Shown here in pieces: positions 11,612 through 23,400 of a stretch of DNA of 64,000 nucleotides. How positions within the stretch are numbered: the stretch's first letter is position 1; every line of letters begins with the position of its first letter. This stretch comes from Eriocheir sinensis. Taxonomy: Eukaryota > Arthropoda > Malacostraca > Decapoda > Varunidae. The notes below the pieces were generated by a model. That model did not search any database. It had not been told where the DNA came from and worked only from the letters and a program-made list of their open reading frames with translations. The stretch is from positions 4,948,920-5,012,919 of the forward strand of contig NC_066549.1 in NCBI RefSeq assembly GCF_024679095.1, written 5' to 3'. A program made the translations under genes and the position numbers.

Positions 11612-11867
11612 GGAAGCTTCCCCCGGCGTCCATAGGCCTCTAGAAGGCTCCAGGAGAAGCGAGCAGGAGGGCGGGGAGCAAAGCCTCGTCCGCGCCCCGC
11701 GGGGCGCGGCCAGGCGCCAGGCGGGGAGTGTTGCCAACTCGCACATATTTTAGCTACATGTTCTTGTATGATCTAAAATATACTGTAACATTCTAGACTG
11801 TACTGTTCTGGATATATATAGGAGAAGAGGGCGAGAGGAGCCCAGTCCCAGTCATAGTAAGCTAGTG
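11612..11867 (+). promoter_or_regulatory. candidate promoter (or LTR) with heat-shock-element-like sites
   Basis: GGAAGCTTCC at 11612-11621 and the AGAA/TCC/GAGAA array at 11641-11659 resemble heat shock elements. A CG-rich palindromic stretch follows (about 11690-11710), then a TATA-like atatatata at 11812-11820, an initiator-like cccagtcccagtca about 30 bp downstream, and a consensus splice donor gtaagtg at 11868. This could be a promoter with a non-coding first exon. Alternatively 11733 (tgttgcc) to about 12006 (aca) may be a solitary LTR; no target duplication was seen to settle this. Confidence 0.35.
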
Positions 11868-12067
11868 GTAAGTGAAGAGTCAAAGTGAAGTGTACTACAA
11901 AGGAAGAATATTGAACTACAGAAGCTGTGCAAAGTGTTTACATATCTCCCTCCCACGGAATCTCCTGACGGCGACACGGAACCCAAGTAACACGTCCGGC
12001 ATAACAATTGATTATAAATTCGCTACTTGGCTTCCTTTCCCGCCCTACGGGGCCGCCGTAGGGCCGG

Positions 12068-12100
12068 TATAAAAAGCGGGGTAGCGTCTCCCGTGGTCAG
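12068..12100 (+). promoter_or_regulatory. candidate TATA box and initiator
   Basis: TATAAAAA at 12068-12075, followed about 25 bp later by ggtcagag, an initiator-like word. Which transcript it would serve is unknown; the nearest downstream gene on this strand (SUPT7L) begins coding 6 kb away. Confidence 0.3.
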
Positions 12101-12260
12101 AGACACGCCAGTCCTCGTCGACAGACCGATTTGGTCGGCTAGATTTCGATCGCCGATAGAGTCGGTCTGTCGGCTCCCTGCTACGGGCCGCCTTTGGCAA
12201 AGGCCCGTGCTCCCTCGTGCAAGAGGGAGCAATCTTCCCCCCCCCACCCCCTCCCGGGGC

Positions 12261-12480
12261 ATCATTTCGCCCGCTCAACCCATTACTACCCACAGGTTTG
12301 TACTACGTGACTCTCCCTCTTCCACCCCATTTTTCCCCCTAAGTGCCCCCCCCCCCCCAGGGTTAATTACCGTCTCTCCTTTAGCCAATGTGTGTCTTAA
12401 TTATCCTGTAAATGCATTTCTGATCCCAGTAAATGAAATAATCATCATTTCGCCCGCTCAACCCACTACTACCCACAGGT
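12261..12480 (+). repeat. 37-bp direct repeat pair
   Basis: A 37-bp sequence at 12261-12297 recurs at 12444-12480 with one visible difference; both copies end in acccacaggt. The spacer is C-rich. An open frame runs across this region but it is low-complexity and not taken as a gene. Confidence 0.85.
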
Positions 12481-12769
12481 CTGGCGGCCCATTCTCTGCC
12501 ACACCCACCCACACACACACACACACACACCCCACACACCCACACGAACCCGTGTATCTATCCCGATGTGCTTTTTTAGTTGTTAATCTCAGTACACCTC
12601 TTCTTTCCGCGATAGGGGTTGTAGGAGGGAGCCCTTTAATGGGGTCCTTCACTGAGATCGCCTGCCATCTAGTGGCTCTCGTGGAGCTACCAAAAAAATT
12701 AGCATGCGGCCTATGTCAAAATAATTTTATTTACAAGTTTTTCACTAGTATTTAGAAATCACTTTTTTT

Positions 12770-14140
12770 TTCTTCTCGTAGCAACGGTATAGAGACACGA
12801 CTTACTAGTAGTATTTAAGAAACTGGGAAACGCATGAAAAAGAAAATTAAAATATATGTATTTACCCATATAAACAATCGTCACATCCATATGTTGTTCT
12901 TTTAGAGTTCCATATAGTGAATAATGTTATAAGATGCTAAAGATGTATGTATTATGATTTAAATTAAAAATATTAAATAAGTATAATACTTGCTGCCGGC
13001 AGCGTACGATATGTTTAGCAGCAGTATAAACAACCTCCCGTGCTCTGATTGGAAACAGAGGAATGCAACGTACGTGAGGCAGCGGCGTGCTGTTAAGAAA
13101 AACTGAGGCCAGTATCGTCTTCCTGAGTAAATTCGGCATTGCATTAGTATTAATTTGTAACTTATAGAAGCGAAAATGAGGGTTAAATAGAAAGATGCAT
13201 AAGCAATTTCTCCAGTTTAGCAGTGTGGCTGGAAGGATGGAGGCATACCTACCTACTGATGAGGAGGAGTAGGTTATAATTAAATAGTTTCTGTATTTAG
13301 CGACATAAGCTGATGTTATACTCATTTATTGATTTTTATATATTGTACGGCACTGGTCATTTTAACATTGGATCCTGGACGATACAAAACACAGCAATAA
13401 ATTAATTTGACAGTAGGCAGTGCCGCTTCAGCGTGCGGTCTGCCACCATATTTACAATTCAGCGTGCACCGTACCTCAGCTACAGGAATCTTATACTGTA
13501 GGATGATGAAAAACAAGTTAAATATTGCTGATTAATGATTTATCATTATATGACACCATCATCAAAATCCAGAAGATTGTTTTCTTATAAAACTGTAACT
13601 GGTGTTTCTTCTGTCAAAATTACACGTGTGTAGAAATCTTATAACAACATTGCAGTTAGCAGAGTGAGTTATACTGATGTTATCGGCTTCACTGTAAGGA
13701 GAATAGTGATGTGGGTGTTCGTTGATTGTCCTTTTATATAGGCCGGTCTGGAGCCCTCAGGTGGCAAGACAACATAACCTGAGGTCTCCGGAGACGAGTA
13801 GGTCATTACATAGACTACGGTGACTTAGGTCCGGTCATTAGCCTACTCAGGTCGGGCGCACTCGGGTAACAATACATCAGATGAAGTCTCGGGAGACAGG
13901 TCAGATCATTTATGTAGCTTAGACTACTAAAACCAGGGTAGACTACAAATACTGCAGTAGACTGCACGCTAAATTTAGTAGCACCCAGTAGGCTGTCTCG
14001 CTTCGCTCATTAAACTAAATATTGATCACCTACTCCTGAAAAATAGTTAAGGCTTATTTGTGGAGTAGAGAACATCGTACATTTACCTCTCATACACCAC
14101 ACAGTCGTTGGCAGAGTGGTGATGTTGTAATAAACTAATA
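12770..14140. other. no gene seen
   Basis: A/T-rich sequence with short open frames only. No recognisable protein domain, no SINE head and no clear long repeat was found on either strand. Confidence 0.45.
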
Positions 14141-14224
14141 CAGTGACAATGGAGAATAGAAAACCCGTTGGTTATGCTCTGAGGAGAACCACCCACCGCC
14201 ACGAGAAAGCGAAACCGAATCGTA

Positions 14225-14350
14225 CGTCTGGCTCAAAGCGCCGGTGTGGCGAGACCTGTGGTGTCCTGCTGAAAAGACTCATCCCCCGGCGTTTTGAGCC
14301 AGACGAACGTCTCGCCACACCAGGGGAGCCATCTTTTCAGGAGGACACCA
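14225..14350. repeat. three interleaved inverted repeats (order A-B-C-A'-B'-C')
   Basis: A (14225-14244) is complementary to A' (14286-14305), 19 of 20. B (14243-14255) is complementary to B' (14309-14321), 13 of 13. C (14259-14277) is complementary to C' (14332-14350), 18 of 19. The arms appear in the same order rather than mirrored, so the three helices cross each other and would form a pseudoknot-like fold instead of one hairpin. Function unknown. Confidence 0.9.
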
Positions 14351-15134
14351 TTGGTCTCACTACACCAGGCCAGCAGTTTTTATGGCCCACCCAACTTTCT
14401 CTGCTCTAGTTCCTTGTCGTGCTATATAGAATGGATGAGCCAACCAAGTGAGTAAACCAGCCTAACCAGGTGAGCATCATACTGAAATGCAAGAAATGAT
14501 AATGAAAACGAGAAGAAACAGTTCACGTCGGGAGCCGTTACAAAGGCCGCCGATGCTGGCCTGGGAGTGGACTGCTGTCATAGGAATCACCTTTGACTGC
14601 AAAATAGCTCGCAGAGGGAGGGACAACTTGCTCACTTTTTCTATGTATTACTCACTGCTATCGTTTACTTGTCCTTTATCGGCTCCAATACATAGCAAAA
14701 ACATCAGAGAAACACTTTTAATCGGTACAAATCCTTAAAACAAACGAATAGGGCAGATTTTATAGAAAGAATTACCCCACTGTGAGGTTAACTCCGTTCC
14801 TGCTTGTTTGGTCTGGTGTGTTGTTGTCTTGCGGGCAATACCAACCATTACAAAGATCACAGGTGGACAAACTAGAACAAAACCTAGGGAAATTAACATG
14901 TTTTCCTCCCCCCTCCCCCCCCCTCCCCCAAGTGCGCATGCGTGGTGGTCAGCAGAGCGACTTATTTCCGCGAGGAAGTATTTTTCGCAACATCGGGCGT
15001 CGTAAGGTAAACAAACAAACCCTCGCCTGGCCGCTCCTTGCTCTCCTCGGCTCCTTGGTTTACCGTTTACCGTTGATGAAGTTTCAGGCCTCTATACAGT
15101 GACATAAGAAGTGAAAGGGGCTCTGTATATACGA

Positions 15135-15866
15135 GTTCTGGAAAATAAAAAGGGAAAATCAGCGGAGAAGAAGATAAGAACAAGATAAGTGCAAGAAAAT
15201 AAAGGGAATAACAGCGGACTACACCCACCTAAGAATAAGACAAGATAAGAACAAGTACAAGAAAAAGGAATAACTGGATAAGAAGAAGATAAGAACAAGA
15301 TAAGTGCAAGAAAAAGGGAATAACAGAGGACTACACCCACCTAAGAACAAGACAAGAAGAACAAGAACAAGATAAGTGCCAGAAATAAAGGGAATAACAT
15401 CGGACTACACCCACCTAAGAACAAGACAAGAAGAACAAAGACAAGTGCAAGAAAATAAAGGGAAAACAGCAGACTACACCCACCTAAGAACAAGACAAGA
15501 AGAACAAAAACAAGATAAGTGCAAGAAAATAAAGGGAAAACAGCAGACTACACCCACCTAAGAACAAGACAAGAAGAACAAGAACAAGATAAGTGCAAGA
15601 AAATAAAGGGAAAACAGCGGACTACACCCACCTAAGAACAAGACAAGAAGAACAAAAACAAGATAAGTGCAAGAAAATAAAGGGAAAACAGCAGACTACA
15701 CCCACCTAAGAACAAGACAAGAAGAACAAAAACAAGATAAGTGCAAGAAAATAAAGAGAAAACAGCAGACTACACCCACATAAGAACAAGACAAGAAGAA
15801 CAAAAACAAGATAAGTGCAAGAAAATAAAGGGAAAACAGCGGACTACACCCACCTAATAATAAGAC
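15135..15866. repeat. 74-bp minisatellite
   Basis: Repeated purine-rich units each contain gactacacccacctaag and gataagtgcaagaaaa, with successive copies about 74 bp apart from about 15400 to 15850 and more divergent ones before that. Roughly nine copies. The unit length is not a multiple of three, and no gene uses it. Confidence 0.93.
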
Positions 15867-16445
15867 AACCGGAAGCAAAGGGGAGGCCGCTGCGAAGGCC
15901 AGCTATCTCCCCGACCCTCAACTGAACTGAACAGAACGCGGCCGCCGGGTAGCCACTCCCTGATTCAAATCTATAGTGATGTAAGCGTCTGCTGCGTCGG
16001 GGAAGTGCTGTTAAAAGGCTGTGACGTTGTGGGATTGAGACTGGCTTCATAATTAAAGAAGGTATGTATAAATTTTGGCGGTGAGGGAGGTGCGTGGATA
16101 GATTTGCAGAGATTCTCGGAAGTTTTTTGGCCCACCTAACTTTTTCTACTATATTTCTTTGTCATTCTATGGGCCAACCAGGTGAGTAAACCCGAGCCAC
16201 TTTTGGAGGCATTTTCATTCAATGCTTCTCCATTTTCCTGATCACTTCTCTTATATAATTTTGAAAGCCAGGGCTCAGTAATTGAGTTAGGGGCTGAAGT
16301 TCCAGTGGCTGACTCGATCTTATTCTGGTAAATTTTTGTTAAAGATCATCCATGAGCTTCACATATGAACCCTTTTTACTTGACGTATAATGTGTGCTTT
16401 CTGAATCAGATAACCATTTTGTTGCAAATCCATATGATTTTTAGG

Positions 16446-17197
16446 TAATACTTTCTAAGAAGTCCGCCTCCCCCTCCGCCACTCCAGCCCCCCCCTACAA
16501 TCCAAGACAAGCCTGGGGAACTGTGGGGAACCGGGGTTTGGGGGGGGAAGCCAAAATCACTGAAAAATGGGCTTCCAAAATTTCCCTTAAAAAATCCCTA
16601 AATTAAGGAAAACTCCCTACATGTGGGGGGTCCAGGGGGGGGTGCAGCCCCCCTTGGTTAGGAGGGGGGTTGAGGGGGCGAAGCCCTCTTGTTAGCAGGT
16701 CATAAAGTTCGGTTTGAGTAGTTTAAATATGCTCCCCACCCAAAAAAAAAAACACGATTTTCCGGCGCATCATACATGTGGGGGGGTCCAGGGGGGGCGC
16801 AGCCCCTCTTGGTTAGGAGGGGGGGGTTGAGGGGGGCGAAGTCCCCTCATTAGCAGGTCGTAAAGTTCGGTTGGAGTAGTTTAAATATGGTCCCCACCAA
16901 AAAAAAAAAAAAAAACGATTTTCTGGTGCATTATACATGTGGGGGGTCCAGAGGGGGGCGCAGCCCCTCTTGGTTAGCAGGGGGGCGAGGGGGGCTGTTA
17001 GGTTATAAAGTTAGGACTTTCCTTACTCTTGAGACTAGGAAATTTTCCTTCATTTAGAGATTTTTCTAGGGAAATTTTGGAAGCCCATTTTTCAGTGATT
17101 TTGGCTTCCCCCCCAAACCACAGTTCCCCAGGCTTGTCTTGGGGGGTAGGGGGGGCTGGAGTGGCGGAGGGGGAGGCGGACTTCTTAGAAAGTATTA
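16446..17197. repeat. large foldback with three G-rich internal repeats
   Basis: Outer arms at about 16446-16620 and 17040-17197 are inverted copies of each other (for example gaagtccgcctccccctccg against its complement near 17175). Between them are tandem blocks at about 16618-16770, 16771-16930 and 16931-17010, each with a gggggtccaggggggg-type stretch, gcgcagcccctcttgg and an A tract. The same family appears at the end of the window (63800-63950). Confidence 0.85.
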
Positions 17198-17199
17198 CC

Positions 17200-18303
17200 G
17201 ATTTTTACCCGCCCCCCCCATGTCACCATGCAAGAAACTATGTAAAACGTCACAAATCCTTAGTGATGTTGGCAGAAGGGCAAGAGGACAAAGTGGAAGA
17301 AGATGGGAGGCCTGCATGAACCGTGTCAGGAACTGAGGTGATGCTTGACGGGCCCATCAAAATAATAGTGTGCATTTGATAGGTCATACGTACATAACCA
17401 GTCTTTAACTAACCCTGAGGCATGTTTTTGCTCCACCCAAGTCCACTGCCTGACTCTTCAGGCTGTAGTGGGGACAGACCACCACCAGGGGCACAATCTT
17501 TCAGGCAAATCAAATGTAACTTTTCTCTCCAAAGTTCATAAAAATGGCAGCATAAGCTATGTGGAGTTATCAATCTGGACAATCTAGAGCAGGGAAGGAT
17601 AATTCAGTCATAACAGGATAATTTAAGATTACACCTTTATTATTCTAATGCAAGAATTTCTCTCAAACCTCAAAGAAATATGCAGCTTAATTTGGTGTCC
17701 CTGGAGATGTATTTGTAGGTACTATTGGGACTGACAGCTGTGAACAAATTTTTGTTAGGTCTATATCACATTTTTTCTTCTTCTTTTTCATGATGCAATT
17801 TTTACTGTACTGCCCACCCTGAGTTTTCAGGAAATAGGGTCTGTTTGTGATTATGCTTATATATAATAATGGTAGTATTGCCATTATTATTATCATTATT
17901 ACACTGATATTGATACTGATGTTCCCTGCTGCTGCTGCTACCAATACTGATTGATTATCATGAATGCAAAAATTTTAATGATCATTTTATTGATATTGCT
18001 AATGACAATAATAGTAATAATGATTACCATTATTATTTATTATTATTATTATCATAAAATGTACCGTAATAATAATGAATTGCCATTATGTGCTCTTGTT
18101 TAAGGTGCCAGTGTTGTCATAATCATGTATGGATTTTGTTTCAGAAATGTATGAATAGACAGCATCTTTCAGGCATTACTCAGGAAACAGAATGTTCAAC
18201 AAATACAAATAATAAATTTGTGAGGAAATTCATAAGAGAATATTTGGGAAGGTGCCAATAATCAACATTGTTGGAGGGAGGCAGCTCAAGACTGGTGCTC
18301 AGG
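17200..18303. other. 5' flank of SUPT7L, no other gene seen
   Basis: Contains an A/T-rich stretch with dispersed tta/att trinucleotide runs (about 17850-18060). A short frame near 17220-17330 (GRRARGQSGRRWE) vaguely resembles the tail of a retrotransposon reverse transcriptase but is too short to call. Confidence 0.4.
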
Positions 18304-20439
18304 ATGAGTTGTGCCGGAGGCCACTGGGGTGAGGAGGCAGAGCAGCAGCGAGGGGGAGGGGACGACTGGGGCCTGAGCCCGGCAGACATGGAGGACCTGC
18401 TCACCCCACAGCCCCCTGCCCCCACCCCACCAGCCCTGCACCAACCTTCACCAGAGGAAACGCCTTCCTTCCAGATGTGAGTTAGGGTTACTTATATAAG
18501 TATGTGACATGAAAAAAGTTTACCATCAGCAACAGGAATCAGACTAAAAAAGGCCAAAGAAACTTGAAAAAAAAAGTGCTTATAACAAGTTACTCTGCTG
18601 AAGACAACAAAGAGGTTCCATATGTGCTTCTGTAAGAGTCAATCTCACATAAAAGTGAAACTGACCGGAAAGATTAAAAATTGATAGCTATTTAAAAATC
18701 TTCCTGTTAAGGATTGTTTCAATAGCTGTAGAAAGACAATTAAGTAAAGCTATAGGATGGTAGTTTGAAGGGATAGAGAGGCCACCCTTCTGAGGCATAT
18801 GTTATATGTACTAAGCATACTTACGTGGGAAGGAAAATTAGATTTTTAAAGGCAGAGGTGCAAAGTTTGACCATGCAGTATGTCAGCATGGAAGCACAGA
18901 TTTTAAGGACAATAAGGAACTTCATTGAGTTCATGAGCTATCTAAAGTTTCAGACCAAAAACCACATACATTACATCATTACATGTATTAAGAATTTTAA
19001 TATCAAGCATAATTAAGTCAGAGGGGGAGATGAGTTGATTTCTAATAGGTGTTTGTGGTGATAATGATGATCATAATGTTGATGCTATTGATGATGATGA
19101 TGAATATAGCCCCTTTTTTTTAATATATCTAAAACATTGATTGGCTGACTATATAACTATCTTATCAGCTTACCAGCCGAGCTGTGTCGCACAGACCCCT
19201 TGGTGCTTCAGACCATCCGCCTGCTTCAGCACCAGCGCCAGGTGGCCCAGCTCATCGCCCGGGCACAGGTGGGCTGTGTTTCCTCTTTACCAGGGTGCAG
19301 CATTATGTAAGAAGTATATATTTATATTATAAGTTGTATGAGATAATCTTGAGAGGTCAGAGTTTGATAACCGTATTTTCACAAGAAGAGGAAAGGAACA
19401 GCACGGTGGGATTGAGAGATCAAAGAAAGTGTGGAAGAAGAAGGGGCAGGCATGGATGAATGACAGAACAAAAGGAAGTATGAATTTGAGAAAGACATCA
19501 ATTAGACAAGAGAAAAAGGAAGTCAGTGAGAACATGGTCAGAAAATCAACCAATTTCATGGAATTATTTATTCGTCTCTGTTTGAATGAGCATTTTAATA
19601 TGTTTTTCAACTTGCTTTCAAGTTGAGGTATTTTGACTTCTCAGGGTATTGGATTCTTGATATGAAATGGATGATAACATAATGTAATTTATTAGTTTTA
19701 TGAGGAATAATGTAATTGCAGTCATACAAATATTCTTGGTATTTATTTCGTATTTGTTCTGTTTTTATATGGTATGAGGAGAGACACTAAAGACTGCATA
19801 AACAAAAAATAAGTAAAAATACTGCTGTTTCAAAAAATTGATGAAAAAAATCAATTTAGCCTTTTTGTGCCTACAGTGTCTTTCTTTCAAATTGCTGGTG
19901 GTCCTTACTGTCAGATGTGCAAAAAGTATCAATGTAACAAAACTGGTAATATTGTTTGTGAAGTAAAAAGCTCTTAGGTCAGCCTTGACTGATTAGTAAG
20001 TGCAGACATTTTCTTTCGTGGTCAGAGTCTTGGCATGGACGGTGGCAGCCTCCCCTCCTGCCCGCCGCTGCCAGAGGAACCTGTGCTCAACCGCAGAACA
20101 ACCAAACCACACTTCCTCAACTTTCTTCCTCCAGAACACACGTAGGTCATGGATTGTATTGCCCAGGAAAACTTGCCCTTACTATCAACATCAGAAGTTG
20201 CCAGTATTCCTTTAGTCTTATTTTTTCAATATCTTTTTGAACATTTTAGTGCATCTAATCTTATAGTCTTTTATTAATTATTAATGATAATTTATCAGTT
20301 ATTTTTTATATTTGATTTGATTTGATTTTTTAAAGTTTATATTTACATACTAGTTAATTTTTTCATATACACTTGCATTGTAATCCTAAAATCCTGTCTT
20401 ACATTTTGTGTCCATGAAAGAATGGTAGTTCATGATGCC

Positions 20440-20482
<43 letters not shown>

Positions 20483-23400
20483 CCCATCAGCCAATGAAGG
20501 CTTAAGAATAAGGATGTAACTGCTTATAAAGTATTAAAGGATTTAAAGTATGGTATTATTTTTCAGTCAATATTCAGTGCTTCAGATAAAGACAGTGATT
20601 TGAAATAAGGGGTTATTGTATTTTCCCATAATAAGAATAGTTTTGATAGCTATTAACAGTGACTATAATTATTTTCCCATGCCACAGACCCTTCACTACA
20701 GGCAAGACCCAGCAGCACATCCTGGAGGTGGAGGGCAGCACTGCAAGGCTCATCCTCCGCAAGGCAGTGGCCACCATCTGTGCCCACGCTGGCTACACAG
20801 ACACCTCAGAAAGTGTGCTGCGGCTACTGACTGACACCACACACGAGTTTCTTAACAAGATCACTGGGGTGCTGCGTACCAACACTGACAATCTGCTCTT
20901 GACTGACCGCTGCCCATTCCATGTAAGTTTTCTGACCCCAGAGCACTCACTATTATGGGTCAGCTTTGATCTTTAGGACAAAATTTAAAAGACAGTGATG
21001 TATGAGCATTCATGTTTATACATCATGCCTTCTCTTTTACGTATTTCCACTGCTGTGTCAAATTCCTGATATATTTCTTTGTACCTTGTAATTTTTTAGT
21101 AGATTATAATATGCACCATGCCATGGACTTCTCCATCAAGTTTCAGTCTGTTAAGTCTTGTTTAATTTTCTTTTGCTTTGTCATCCCATTCATATCAAGT
21201 TACTACAAGTCCAGGAAATGCAATGTCATAACATATCCAAAAGATTGTTATATTTACCACTTTTCTCTTCCAGTATCTCATTTATAAATACATTTGTTTG
21301 TTTCTTTTACATTTCCAAGCCTATATTCAAATATGGTTGGCTCATCATTGTGTCTTGCATGTTCCCATACCAGGATGTGGTGGAGAAGACCCTCCATGAC
21401 GTAGGGATGGGCAGCATGAGTGAGTTACACCAAATGTATCGTGACCGTGTGGTTCTGTACCATGCCAAAGTGCGACAAGAAACCCTGCAGCTCTATCATC
21501 ACTACCTTACCCTTTCTCAGAACAGGGAGGCAGCCAGCACCCCAGGGTATGGCTCTTCTATGTTTATTGTTTCTTTGTGGCTTTGTAGTCAGGCTGCATC
21601 GATACCAGTAATTTTAATGATATTAATACCAATATAAGAATACCCAATACATATTGCCACCACCAGTGATGAAATACACACTCACACTGCCATTACCACC
21701 ACCATGTTATGTAATACACGATATGGTGACCACACTTTAAAGTATCATCACATTTTTACTGATGCCAATGCACAGTCTTAAACATTCCATAAAACATTAC
21801 ATACCATCAGCTGGTCCCTACCATTTGGAATAAGGTCTTGTAAGTGCTGGACTCATATCTAGCAATACTATCACTACTAATCTCCATTTATGTTTGTCTC
21901 ATGGTGTGATGTTATCATTCCATTCATTGAAGTTGTCAGATTATTAATGTCTTCATTTACTGTGTGTGGGGAAGGTCACGGAGAGAGAGTGTGGGAGACT
22001 GGTGGATGGACGAGTGTGGCAGCCAGCAAGGGGCAGGCCAGGGCCCAGGCATGGAAGAAGCCTCAGTGCCATCTATCAAGAGCACCTCCAGCCTGGATCC
22101 TGAGCTGTCCCTTCACCCTTTCTCTGTTCTGAGCCAGTAAGTATCAAAAAATTTCCACCGTTGCAGTTTTCCTGGGTAGGTGATAAATAACATCACAATA
22201 AATGTTGTCATAAGCTCCCAGTTAACAGTGCAGTTTATCATTTATGGAAGGTATCTTCTAATTATTTATTTTTTCCTGAAGCCTCTTATGTAGTTTGGCA
22301 ATGGAGATACGAACATAATTCTAATAACTTCATAGGCAATTATTTTGTTGTTGTTTACCAAAGCCCTGCAATTGTTACAACCTTTTGGAGTGGCAAGGAT
22401 AATTGAGAATGCCAATCGTGTGTTCAACAGTGAGTTTGAAAAAACTTAAAATGGTTTGGTTTGGTTTGTTAGATTTTCAATATAGTAATACTGAATAATT
22501 TATTGTCTAGTATTAAAATTGTGATGATATTCAATATAATTCATTACTACTATATGATTGGTCCTTCAAATAATGAATCTTCAGTTTAATCTGTCATAAG
22601 GGTACTTGACGATAAATTAAGTTGAGGACTACAATAAGAAAGTTTTGACAGCACTGCTTTAGAGTGTATTCAAAATAGTGACATGATGATAATGAGCTTG
22701 TTGTTCCATGTGTGGGGTTGACCAGCTTTGAAAAAACAAACTACAAGTATTAGTATTACTGAAGTAGCACTAGTATAAATGTTTGTTTAATGGTGGAGGC
22801 TGTAACAGGTTGTCATCCAATTGCTCGAAACCCTTTTTCTTGATGCATTTCTAGATTTTTCATAAATTCTCTAATTGAAATAGTAATCCATAAATTTTAT
22901 AAATTCTTAACAATATTTGGTTTATGAATTTAAGAGTAAGTCAACAAAATTGTTAAATGAGAGTACTGCAAGATCATGATGTATTACTTGATAAACTTAG
23001 GGGAGCTTTTTTATTCAGTGTAGGCTGTATGTTTTGGGGAGCTTAAGATTAATCAAGAATCTTTTTATACACAGAGTAATATGTAATTAATCCTCACGCA
23101 TAGGGGAGGAGGTGGTAATATGGACCACTTTTTTTATTTCAGGTGAAAACACCGATTTTAAAGGGAAATATTGCATCAACAACCGTCATAAGTATGGGCA
23201 AATTTTATCCTCTTAACACCTTTAGAGTTATAGTGAGAAAAACTAAATCATTCAAATGCTACAGCTTTTTATTCAAGAAGATCCAAAAAAAATGGGTTGT
23301 GGAAAGTGGGGTGGTAATATGAAACAATTTAGAAAATAACAAAATAATATATTCCTCTTTGTGAATGCATAAATAAAACTATTACAGTGAAAAGGGAAGT

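Noticed and set aside
12027..12755. 242-residue open frame
   Set aside because: Low-complexity, Pro/Thr/His-rich, crosses a direct repeat and an (AC)n tract, and has no recognisable domain.
15135..15866. CRISPR-like array
   Set aside because: Repeats are contiguous 74-bp units without unique spacers in a eukaryotic context; it is a minisatellite.
17029..17336. Open frames over the right arm of the G-rich foldback
   Set aside because: The frames come from the repeat itself and end in unrelated sequence; no domain.
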